From a virus, in the IMG/VR virus record IMGVR_UViG_3300002514_003933, positions 31,866 to 67,736 of that record: DNA of 35,871 nucleotides; one strand, given 5' to 3'. Positions 30,203-35,871 of the stretch are shown piece after piece. The translations under genes were made by a program, and so were the position numbers. How positions within the stretch are numbered: position 1 is the first letter of the stretch; each line of letters begins with the position of its first letter. The notes beneath the pieces are model-generated. The model was not told where the DNA came from. It did no database searches and saw only the letters and a list, made by a program, of their open reading frames with translations.

Positions 30203-30906
30203 GGGAGGGCTCCTTCATAAGTCAGTAGAGAGCCGTGATTGACACAAGCCATGTCAAACCACAGCATCCGAGAACCATCGTGGGCGATGCTCACGTTCTT
30301 GACCCCGAACCGAACCCAGTGCTCCTCCAACGCGGCGGCTGCCGCATCGGTCTGCGTTGGGGTCAGGTCAGTTCCAAGCGGGAACGGCTGGAGAGTCACC
30401 ACCGCGTTGGAACCCAACGCCGCGACGATCTCCTTCATCACATAGTGGGAGATCCCCAGCCCCCGATACGCGGGCAACAGTTCGATCTGACCCAGGTGCA
30501 GCCAGCCCGAAGACATGGGTTCTACTTCCCCCTCCCGTCGAAGGGAGTCGTACAGGGCACCGCCCCTGGCAGCAGCCACGTCCAATGCGTCAGCGATCTC
30601 CCCCACCCCAACCTCGATGGCTTCCCCGTCCTCATAAGAAAGGGTGTGGGGGGCGTAGAGCCCCTTCCTGACGGTTCCTACGGGCTTGTCTTCGGTATCC
30701 CCGAGCAGGATCACCTGGGCCGACACCCGATACAGGTTCACTGGAGACTCCGAGATGCGGGTGAGGCCAATCTCCACCGCGATGCAATCACCGTAGAGGT
30801 TGGCCAGCCACTCGGGAGCCATCTGGGATCGTATCTTCCGGTAGACAGCGCGGGCTGTCCGCAGGTCGCCGCCTTGGAGCAACGCATGGAGATTATCGAA
30901 CAGCAC
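30199..30906 (-). CDS. GNAT-family acetyltransferase
   Basis: The GTG start at 30906 is preceded by GGAGGTGATCC, an unusually complete complement of the 16S rRNA 3' end, lying inside the end of the upstream ART gene. The 235-residue protein has the GNAT acetyl-CoA motif A (HLGQIELLPAYRGLGIS) at about 137-153, followed by YVMKEIVAAL. The N-terminal 80 residues are helical with a beta segment. It would acetylate a small molecule or protein; the substrate is unknown. Pairing with an ART gene is notable. Confidence 0.7.
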   Translation of the reverse strand: MLFDNLHALLQGGDLRTARAVYRKIRSQMAPEWLANLYGDCIAVEIGLTRISESPVNLYRVSAQVILLGDTEDKPVGTVRKGLYAPHTLSYEDGEAIEVGVGEIADALDVAAARGGALYDSLRREGEVEPMSSGWLHLGQIELLPAYRGLGISHYVMKEIVAALGSNAVVTLQPFPLGTDLTPTQTDAAAAALEEHWVRFGVKNVSIAHDGSRMLWFDMACVNHGSLLTYEGALP

Positions 30907-31669
30907 GGATCACCTCCAGGCCATCACGGAACGCCAGGGCCTCCCGCATCCGCTCGATGTGGGGCTGCATACTGTCAGCGACGTGGGGGTTGTCGGCCAC
31001 GGCTTCCTTGGTCCATGTCGCGCCCAGGAGAGCACCCGGATCGATCTCGTCGCCCACCAGCCATTGAGTGTGAGCACGATACTTCCCCTCGCAGATGGCG
31101 AAGTTCATCAGCGAGATGGAGGGGTCCAGACCAACCATGGCGATGGTGCCGTTCGACTCGGGGTCAAACAGCCCCACCCGCGTAATCGCCTCGACCGGAA
31201 TCCAGCCGAAGTGGGCGCAGTTCCCAATGCCGTCGATAGACTTCTTCCAGAAGTCGCCGTTCCCCCACCAAGGGCCGAAGAACTCGATGTGGTCACGAAT
31301 CCAACGAGTCCGTTCCGCCATGGACGCATCCATGGCAAGCACATCCTCGGGGTCATGTTCCAGGCCCATGGCGTGAAATGCCTTCCGGTTCTCCTCCGAG
31401 CGGGATGCCTGCTCCAAGAAGTCCTCGTCCGGGCGCAGGTTGTCCTCGTCCAAGCGGTCGGAGTCGATCTCGATGATCCCCCACCGCTCACCCTCTTTCG
31501 TGGCGTTGAGAGCGAAGAACCCAGCGTAGGCAGTCGTCAGGTAGACCATCGCCCCACATGACGGGTGCTCCTCCCAGTTGCCGTCCTCATCCAGTTCGTT
31601 CCGAGGGGACAACCCCTCCTTCAAAGCAAGGCGAGCAACACGCTCCGATGTGCCGTGGTACAAAAGCAT
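30893..31669 (-). CDS. ADP-ribosyltransferase-like protein (untagged)
   Basis: The 258-residue protein begins MLLYHGTSERVARLALKEGL, the first strand and NAD-site helix of ART-fold or RNA 2'-phosphotransferase-like enzymes. VYLTTAYAGFFALNA supplies the second core element and WGIIEIDSDRL a third. The later half has acidic helices and VGLFDPESNGTIAMVGLDP. GAGGGG precedes the ATG. Unlike the other ART-like proteins here it lacks an RVA tag; it lies in the early-type block, consistent with synthesis in the infected cell rather than packaging (inference). Confidence 0.65.
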   Translation of the reverse strand: MLLYHGTSERVARLALKEGLSPRNELDEDGNWEEHPSCGAMVYLTTAYAGFFALNATKEGERWGIIEIDSDRLDEDNLRPDEDFLEQASRSEENRKAFHAMGLEHDPEDVLAMDASMAERTRWIRDHIEFFGPWWGNGDFWKKSIDGIGNCAHFGWIPVEAITRVGLFDPESNGTIAMVGLDPSISLMNFAICEGKYRAHTQWLVGDEIDPGALLGATWTKEAVADNPHVADSMQPHIERMREALAFRDGLEVIRAVR

Positions 31670-31678
31670 GACTTCCCC

Positions 31679-32146
31679 TCAAACAGTGATTGACCCGAGG
31701 TGGTCGTAGTTGGATGTGCCACCGTTCTTGTAGCGGTTGCGCTGGCCCTCACAGAATCGCCACTTGATGTTGTAGAAAGCCTCCCACAACTTGTTGTCCT
31801 CTTTGGCGAAGCCATAGCCAACCAGTTCGGCATCGGACGGGAACCCAAAGCCCTCGCATGATTGAGTGAAGTTGCTGTTGGTGAGTTTGTCTGGGTAATC
31901 CAACAGAGCCGTTTCCTCTGGAGTGGGGTCAGCGGGCTCAATCACCCCTTTCCCCCGGTGAAACGTAATGACCGACTCTACGCCGCTGCCCATCGTCCCG
32001 TAGTCGTCGTACTCATCTTCGGAGGCATGGAGGGTTTCCCCTTTCCGGTGCATCTGATTGAGAATGTCATCAATGCTCACCTGCCCCTTGGCGTACAGGT
32101 ATCGAATGACGAACTCGGAGATGTTTCCTAAATGCGCGTGACCCAT
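31679..32146 (-). CDS. Hypothetical protein with winged-helix-like N terminus
   Basis: The 155-residue protein starts MGHAHLGNISEFVIRYLYAK with GQVSIDDILNQMHRKG, a pattern of helices compatible with a winged-helix domain. An acidic middle and a C-terminal aromatic region (NKLWEAFYNIKWRFCEGQRN) follow. Its ATG overlaps the previous stop (TGATG) and it ends nine bases before the ART gene. Related layout in the two upstream genes suggests a family of small regulators. No firm family match. Confidence 0.55.
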   Translation of the reverse strand: MGHAHLGNISEFVIRYLYAKGQVSIDDILNQMHRKGETLHASEDEYDDYGTMGSGVESVITFHRGKGVIEPADPTPEETALLDYPDKLTNSNFTQSCEGFGFPSDAELVGYGFAKEDNKLWEAFYNIKWRFCEGQRNRYKNGGTSNYDHLGSITV

Positions 32147-32565
32147 CAGATTTCCTCCCCGTTGAGGACACCCGGTCCCTCAAACTCTTCATCTCCGAGC
32201 CACCACTCAATGGTCGTGGAAGGGCTGTTCGTCGTGACGTAGACTTTGCCGTCCTTCCATGAGGTCACGAGCCCCTCATCGCGGAGGGTCATCAACATGT
32301 CGAGGGAGTAGAGCAACCCTTTGGGAGTCGGGCCTTCGCCCACTGCTACGTCGTTGTGTCCCTCGGTGGACATGAAGGGCTTGGGGTGCTTGCCCCCACA
32401 AGAGCGTTCCAAGTGTCGCAGGATCATCTCCCGGTCGGAGATCACTACGTCCCAGGTCTGGTGGTCCCACTTCGCCGCATGTTTCTCGGCAAGAGCAGCC
32501 GCGATCTTTGGGTCAGGGGGAGGAAGGTCTTTCAACCAAGAGAAGTCAGGGATCTTTTCTGCCAT
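32146..32565 (-). CDS. Hypothetical protein with winged-helix-like C terminus
   Basis: The 139-residue protein has an N-terminal helical region (DPKIAAALAEKHAAKWDHQ), a histidine/cysteine-containing loop (LERSCGGKHPKP), and then a helix-strand pattern (LLYSLDMLMTLRDEGLVTSW, KDGKVYVTT) compatible with a wing. GGAGG lies eight bases before the ATG, so this gene may be translated independently. A 66-base gap without a clear terminator precedes it. The function is unknown. Confidence 0.55.
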   Translation of the reverse strand: MAEKIPDFSWLKDLPPPDPKIAAALAEKHAAKWDHQTWDVVISDREMILRHLERSCGGKHPKPFMSTEGHNDVAVGEGPTPKGLLYSLDMLMTLRDEGLVTSWKDGKVYVTTNSPSTTIEWWLGDEEFEGPGVLNGEEI

Positions 32566-32631
32566 AGGGGAGTCCTCCGTGTCAGAATCCCCTTACCGGA
32601 ACGGAGCAACAATGGACCCCCCTCCTCTTGG

Positions 32632-33183
32632 CTACGTTGACATCAACTCGGCATAGTTGAACTTCTTGCCCAGAGTGTCCTGTACAGCCACGTCCTTTCC
32701 AATGAGGTCTTCTACAACACCCCGGTAGGTAACCGCACGCTCCGGCACCTTGATGCGACCATGAGCGAAATCCACACCCTTCTGCGTCGGACACCAAAGG
32801 CCCTCATGCTTCAAGGCCGGATCGTTACTCGGAGGACGCTTGACCAAACCCCACCACCGTACCGTCGGAAGCTGGTTAGACCGAACAAGCCAACGAGGAC
32901 CGTGTTTGGGCACCTCTACCCAGGTGTTCCCGTTGTCCTCCCACTCCCGAACCAGCCAGATGAGGGAACGGGTCATCGTAGCGTTGAACCTCCGCTTGTA
33001 ACGACGGGCATACTGATTGCAGCAAGGACACTCCACACCATCATCGAGATTGGCTTGCACAAAGGCTACAGCATCCTCCAACGTCGCCCACGCTGGAGGT
33101 GGCGCGTGGACAACCCGAGGCTCGGGCTTCGCATCCGAAGGGTCAGGCATACTGAAAATCTCGAAAATGTCCTGATGGCTCAT
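32632..33183 (-). CDS. Zinc-knuckle protein with winged-helix-like domain
   Basis: The 183-residue protein has a CPCCNQYARRYKRRF knuckle at about 52-66 and a following helical segment (MTRSLIWLVREWEDNG). A strand-rich part (WVEVPKHGPRWLVRS, WWGLVKRPP) ends in LWCPTQKGVDFAHG. This resembles small phage proteins with a helix-turn-helix flanked by zinc ligands (CPCC plus a later Cys). DNA binding is likely. It starts three bases after the stop of the HNH gene upstream. Confidence 0.6.
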   Translation of the reverse strand: MSHQDIFEIFSMPDPSDAKPEPRVVHAPPPAWATLEDAVAFVQANLDDGVECPCCNQYARRYKRRFNATMTRSLIWLVREWEDNGNTWVEVPKHGPRWLVRSNQLPTVRWWGLVKRPPSNDPALKHEGLWCPTQKGVDFAHGRIKVPERAVTYRGVVEDLIGKDVAVQDTLGKKFNYAELMST

Positions 33184-33186
33184 GGC

Positions 33187-33876
33187 TCAACTCCTGGGGT
33201 CAGATAGACTCCCTCCATTACTCGGTGAAAGGTCTTCTCCACCCCCCTTCCGGTGAGCCAGGATCTTCTCCATGTGGGCGTACCACTCGTCCGTGGAGAG
33301 ATCGACCTTGCAGCGGTTACACCGCCAGCAACACGAAACCACGTTGCCGGGGGTGTACCCCTTCATGCTGTCGATGCGGTCGAGGGCAAGTCGAGTCTCC
33401 ACCTCTCCCCCGCAATAGTGGCAGGGAGCATCCAGATACCCACGCAAACCCTCGGGAGACTTGAACCCCCACCGATGCCCCCGTCGTAGCGCACCCTTTC
33501 GGATCATTCTGTAGCGATACTGCAAGGGGGTGTCTCGGACCTTGTGGCGTTCAAGGTTCCTGTGACGGATACGAGCACAACCACGGCACTCCTTCCGATG
33601 GGAGACGATCCGGGTCTTCTGGCGGTTCTTGTTGGCTGGGAAAAACTCGTCTGTGAGGGGGTACACCTCGTCGCACACTACGCACTGGCGACACGGACCT
33701 GCCCTTTCCGAAGGAAAGACCACACGGGGAGGCCACGGCCACGCCCGTCGAAGCCCGTTCCCTGTCGCGGCGACCTCTCGGTGTTTCCGCATCCATACGC
33801 GGTGGGAATCAGACTCGCCCTCGACCACAGCGTCCTCAATGAGCATGTTGAGGGTGAGGACTTCGCGGTCACTCAC
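33187..33876 (-). CDS. HNH endonuclease with zinc knuckles (paralogue A)
   Basis: The 229-residue protein starts with GTG, overlapping the upstream paralogue by eight bases. An N-terminal zinc knuckle pair (CRQCVVCDEVYPLTDEFF, ECRGCARIRHRN) precedes the HNH core: CHYCGGEVE, LALDRIDSMKGYTPGNVV, CCWRCNRCK. The D-R-I/V-D and GNVV elements form the HNH beta-beta-alpha metal site. It likely nicks or cuts DNA. It is clearly a duplicate of the gene at 33869-34486. Confidence 0.85.
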   Translation of the reverse strand: MSDREVLTLNMLIEDAVVEGESDSHRVWMRKHREVAATGNGLRRAWPWPPRVVFPSERAGPCRQCVVCDEVYPLTDEFFPANKNRQKTRIVSHRKECRGCARIRHRNLERHKVRDTPLQYRYRMIRKGALRRGHRWGFKSPEGLRGYLDAPCHYCGGEVETRLALDRIDSMKGYTPGNVVSCCWRCNRCKVDLSTDEWYAHMEKILAHRKGGGEDLSPSNGGSLSDPRS

Positions 33877-34486
33877 AACCGCTTCCTGATTGAGAGGTGT
33901 GATCCAACACCCGCCGCATGTGAGCCAGCCACTCGTCTACGGCGAGTTCCCTTTTCATCCAGTTGCACCTCGCACAACATTGAACCACGTTGCCGGGAAC
34001 GTAGCCTTTGTCGTTGTCCACCCGGTCCAGACCAAGACGGTGCTCGACCTCGCCCCCGCAGTAATGACAGGGAGCACCGTAGAACTCGCGTAGGACTTCG
34101 GGGGAATCGAAGGCCCACTCGATCCCACGCCTCTTTGCTTCCCCGTGAATCCTCCTACAGCGAAAGGGAAGTGTCTTCTGCGCGGTGAAGTGGCGGGTTC
34201 GCTGGTTTTGGCACTCCCGACACTCCGTTCCCGCATATCCTTTCCTCGGGCCGCTTTGACGTATGACGTAGAACTCGGGGGTTTCGGGGTACGTCCCCCG
34301 ACACGTCTTGCATGTCCGGGTCGAACCACTGGCGAGTTCTTCCTCCGTGACCTCGCGGGGAGGCCAAGGGAGTGGGGCTGGGCCACTGCCTTTTGTACCA
34401 CGCTCGACGGGGGCTTCAGCAGCCTCGCGCCTACGGGCCTCTGCCTCGTCCTGCCAATCGAACAGTAAATCCACAACGTCATTCAT
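33869..34486 (-). CDS. HNH endonuclease with zinc knuckles (paralogue B)
   Basis: The 205-residue protein has the same plan as its neighbour: CKTCRGTYPETPEFYV and ECRECQNQRTRH knuckles, then CHYCGGEVE, LGLDRVDNDKGYVPGNVV and CCARCNWMK. The order and spacing of motifs match throughout, so the pair arose by tandem duplication. It overlaps the upstream gene by eight bases, the same overlap as between the two paralogues. Role as for paralogue A: DNA cleavage, possibly against host or competing phage DNA. Confidence 0.85.
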   Translation of the reverse strand: MNDVVDLLFDWQDEAEARRREAAEAPVERGTKGSGPAPLPWPPREVTEEELASGSTRTCKTCRGTYPETPEFYVIRQSGPRKGYAGTECRECQNQRTRHFTAQKTLPFRCRRIHGEAKRRGIEWAFDSPEVLREFYGAPCHYCGGEVEHRLGLDRVDNDKGYVPGNVVQCCARCNWMKRELAVDEWLAHMRRVLDHTSQSGSGCE

Positions 34487-34907
34487 GGGTCAATCTCGCG
34501 CCGAAGCCCAACGCCACAAGATCGGGAACGTAAGGGTCTTGCCCTTTGTGCAACCGCGTCTCAAAGAACCCGTCGAGGTCGGGGACGGTCGCCATCACCA
34601 ACCGGGCGTAGTACGCCGTGTAGTTGTTGTTGAGCTTGAACTCGTCCCCTTGCGTCTGGAGGGCGTAGAGCCACCGCAGGCGGTTGAAGATGAGCCAGAT
34701 GCTACAGCGACCGAAACCCCGGCCTTTGAGGTCAAGGGCGATCTCAACAATGTGGCCGTAGACATGCGGGTTCATCCTGTGGAACGCCTCAAACCTTTGT
34801 TCCGTGTCGCCTTTTGTTCGCACAGGGATGACGGGTTGGACTTCGACCCCGAGGCCATCATCACGGCCAAACAAGGTGAATATGTCGAGAGTGATGAGGT
34901 CAGGCAT
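34479..34907 (-). CDS. Conserved-looking phage protein (FxxFHRxNPHVY family)
   Basis: I take ATG 34907 (142 residues, MPDLITLDIF); a longer frame starts at 35006 but runs through the 22-base repeat and non-coding-like DNA. Neither start has a good ribosome site. The core FEAFHRMNPHVYGHIVEIAL, GFGRCSIWLIFNRLRWLYAL and DEFKLNNNYTAYYARLVMAT is a pattern I recognise from phage and prophage hypothetical proteins with no known role. It is the first gene of the leftward early-type block. Confidence 0.65.
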   Translation of the reverse strand: MPDLITLDIFTLFGRDDGLGVEVQPVIPVRTKGDTEQRFEAFHRMNPHVYGHIVEIALDLKGRGFGRCSIWLIFNRLRWLYALQTQGDEFKLNNNYTAYYARLVMATVPDLDGFFETRLHKGQDPYVPDLVALGFGARLTHE

Positions 34908-34922
34908 GGGTGCTTCTGGTGA

Positions 34923-34944
34923 GGGGTGCGCTTCATCTGTACCC
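34923..34944 (-). repeat. 22-base exact repeat, copy 2
   Basis: This is the inverted, exact second copy of the sequence at 12612-12633 and lies 15 bases upstream of ATG 34907 on the minus strand. Confidence 0.6.
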
Positions 34945-35081
34945 AGACCCCAGACGACACCACCCCCCGATAGAAAGCGCCTATGTTTCAACTGCTTGCC
35001 TGTCATTTCCTATGGGTTCCTGTCGGTTCCCATGGTGCCCTGGACCGTACCGGCGACGAAAGGGATCGTGGGATCACGCCC

Positions 35082-35117
35082 GGACACCTGTGACCGGGGG
35101 GAGGACACCTGTGACCG
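35082..35117 (+). repeat. Direct repeat GGACACCTGTGACCG, two copies 21 bp apart
   Basis: Identical 15-base units at 35082-35096 and 35103-35117 are separated by two helical turns, start to start. Each contains TGTGAC, also present in the iteron cluster. Confidence 0.75.
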
Positions 35118-35368
35118 CCAGATAAGAAAGGGCCACCAACAGCCACTTGCCATTCGGGGAGTCGCCCCTCGGACGCACACAGAAAGGGGGGCCTTCCAGC
35201 GAAGGGGGGTCTGTGTGGAGGTCAACCCTTCAAAGGGTTTGTCCAAGGGGGGTTGGGATTAGCGTTCCGATTTTGGACGCGGTTTCAATGTGGCCAACAG
35301 GGGGGGCCGGTACCCCCCCAGGGGTTTTGTCGTCGGTTCTGACAGGTCGGCGTTGGGGTGTGTTTGTG

Positions 35369-35453
35369 ACTGTTAGGTTTGCATACCTAACTGTTACGTT
35401 TGCATACCATACTGTTACGTTTACCGAGTGTGACTGTTACGTTTACGTTTGTG
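35369..35453 (+). repeat. Four iteron-like repeats, period 21-22 bp
   Basis: Units beginning ACTGTTA(C/G)GTTT start at 35369, 35390, 35411 and 35433. The first two continue GCATACC. Spacing of 21, 21 and 22 bp places every unit on the same DNA face. This is the arrangement of initiator-protein iterons or a cooperative operator array. Confidence 0.75.
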
Positions 35454-35462
35454 ACAGTCACA
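35450..35462. promoter_or_regulatory. Palindrome TGTGACAGTCACA
   Basis: Perfect 6+1+6 inverted repeat directly after the last iteron. Eleven of its bases recur at 28575-28585 upstream of the winged-helix gene. Confidence 0.5.
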
Positions 35463-35484
35463 CCCTCCGTGTATTGAGTAACGA

Positions 35485-35700
35485 CTAATGCCACTCGCCT
35501 GACGCGAGCATGGCCTTGTAGGCCAGGAGGGTGGAGAGGGCTGGCATCTGCCTGTAGTACCTCTCTCCTTCCTCTGGTCCGAGGATAGAATGGCAGACGG
35601 CCCTTGCCCATACCTGGGCAGCGTCGAGGGAGTCCTTGCTCCCCATGATGCCGGTCGGCTTGGAGAGAGTGAGGAGCAAGTCCTGTGGTGAGTCCTTCAT
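35485..35700 (-). CDS. Small hypothetical protein
   Basis: ATG 35700 follows GGGAGG by five bases; 71 residues (MKDSPQDLLLTLS). An upstream in-frame ATG at 35724 lacks a ribosome site. The protein is helical (DAAQVWARAVCHSILGPEEG, LSTLLAYKAMLASGEWH) and soluble. It is not recognised. It lies just beyond the iteron region on the same strand as the block downstream. Confidence 0.6.
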   Translation of the reverse strand: MKDSPQDLLLTLSKPTGIMGSKDSLDAAQVWARAVCHSILGPEEGERYYRQMPALSTLLAYKAMLASGEWH

Positions 35701-35792
35701 GTGGACCTCCCTGGTAGGTGTCACCCCATATTACCCGGTCCCCCGTGGGGGCCTACCCCCCTATGCGTGGGCGCGGCGGGCAGATACAGAGA

Positions 35793-35828
35793 AAGGGGCA
35801 CAGGACCGAGAATGGTCCTGTGCCCCTT
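35793..35828. terminator. Perfect 15-bp hairpin, bidirectional terminator candidate
   Basis: AAGGGGCACAGGACC pairs with GGTCCTGTGCCCCTT across a 6-base loop. On the minus strand it is followed by TTTCTCT, so it could end transcripts entering from the right; on the plus strand the following TTAT is weak. Confidence 0.6.
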
Positions 35829-35848
35829 ATGGGTGGGAGGGAATGACC

Positions 35849-35871
35849 ATGACGGTCAGCCCTATGCGGGA
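35849..35871 (+). CDS. Possible start of a gene cut by the window edge
   Basis: ATG 35849 follows GGGAGGG by eight bases, with an alternative ATG at 35843. Only about seven codons (MTVSPMR) are visible, so this rests on the ribosome site and the upstream hairpin alone. Confidence 0.25.

Larger units (their letters stand above)
34908..35484. other. 577-base non-coding region with iterons and hairpins
   Basis: No credible gene lies here. From left to right it holds the 22-base repeat (34923-34944), a 21-bp-spaced direct repeat (35082-35117), an inverted repeat CACACAGA/TCTGTGTG (35176-35183, 35210-35217), hairpin AACCCT/AGGGTT (35224-35239), a GGGGGG/CCCCCC hairpin near 35299-35318, four iteron-like units (35369-35450) and a palindrome (35450-35462). 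It heads the leftward gene block. A replication origin or a master promoter/operator region are both plausible. Confidence 0.6.

Noticed and set aside
30235-31185. 316-codon open frame on the plus strand
   Set aside because: It is antisense to the GNAT and ART genes, whose motifs and couplings are clear; its composition is an artefact of GC-rich codons.
35147-35488. Open frame on the plus strand through the iterons
   Set aside because: The apparent protein is only the repeat array translated; it has no ribosome site.

Overview
The window looks like part of the genome of a large tailed phage (Caudoviricetes). It is GC-rich by eye, densely coded, with ATGA, GTGA and TGATG junctions, strong GGAG Shine-Dalgarno sites, no rRNA, tRNA, insertion sequence or CRISPR array, and a gene mix typical of big lytic phages: sigma-like factor, two DNA polymerase III clamp-loader subunits, class II ribonucleotide reductase, a very large UvrD-like helicase, HNH endonucleases, a SprT-like protease and virion structural proteins. 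A lipobox lipoprotein suggests a Gram-negative host, but the host cannot be named. No terminase, capsid or integrase is seen here.

Layout. 26-913 (+): sigma-like factor. 902-3307 (-): short cargo-type genes (ART-like protein, leader-tagged protein, papain-like peptidase). 3308-3955: long structured divergent intergenic region. 3956-8892 (+): replication/nucleotide operon (two small unknowns, delta' and delta clamp-loader subunits, NrdJ-type reductase, unknown). 8930-12566 (-): HAD/2H RNA-repair-like enzyme, virion protein, zinc protease, small tagged protein. 12661-12882 (+): small winged-helix-like protein. 12883-21075 (-): helicase, unknown protein and a 1247-residue multi-effector protein. 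21185-23453 (+): virion protein, small protein, tagged ART-like protein. 23437-24138 (-): lipoprotein. 24245-27720 (+): ParB-like nuclease protein and a run of proteins sharing one leader. 27721-35700 (-): winged-helix regulator, then a leftward block of small early-type genes (HNH x3, SprT, GNAT, ART, unknowns), headed by a 577-base non-coding region with iteron-like repeats.

The most interesting theme is a set of two short peptide modules shared by otherwise unrelated proteins. One (consensus RVAARYL) occurs at the N terminus, C terminus or between domains of ART-like, zincin, papain-like, GNAT and HAD/2H proteins; in the 1247-residue protein copies fall at the domain boundaries. The other (LIRxASxLPxGSxERRxIL) occurs in five ORFs, once as almost nothing but the leader. 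These proteins resemble the injected 'polyvalent' effector proteins described for phages and conjugative elements. I infer that the modules are packaging or processing tags for virion-borne effectors, analogous to the cleaved capsid-targeting sequences of phage T4 internal proteins and Alt. This is a hypothesis.

Regulatory signals that recur are a TATAGG/T hexamer in four or five intergenic regions, a TGTGA(C/A)AGTCA palindrome upstream of the winged-helix gene and again beside the iterons, and an exact 22-base repeat upstream of two genes 22 kb apart.
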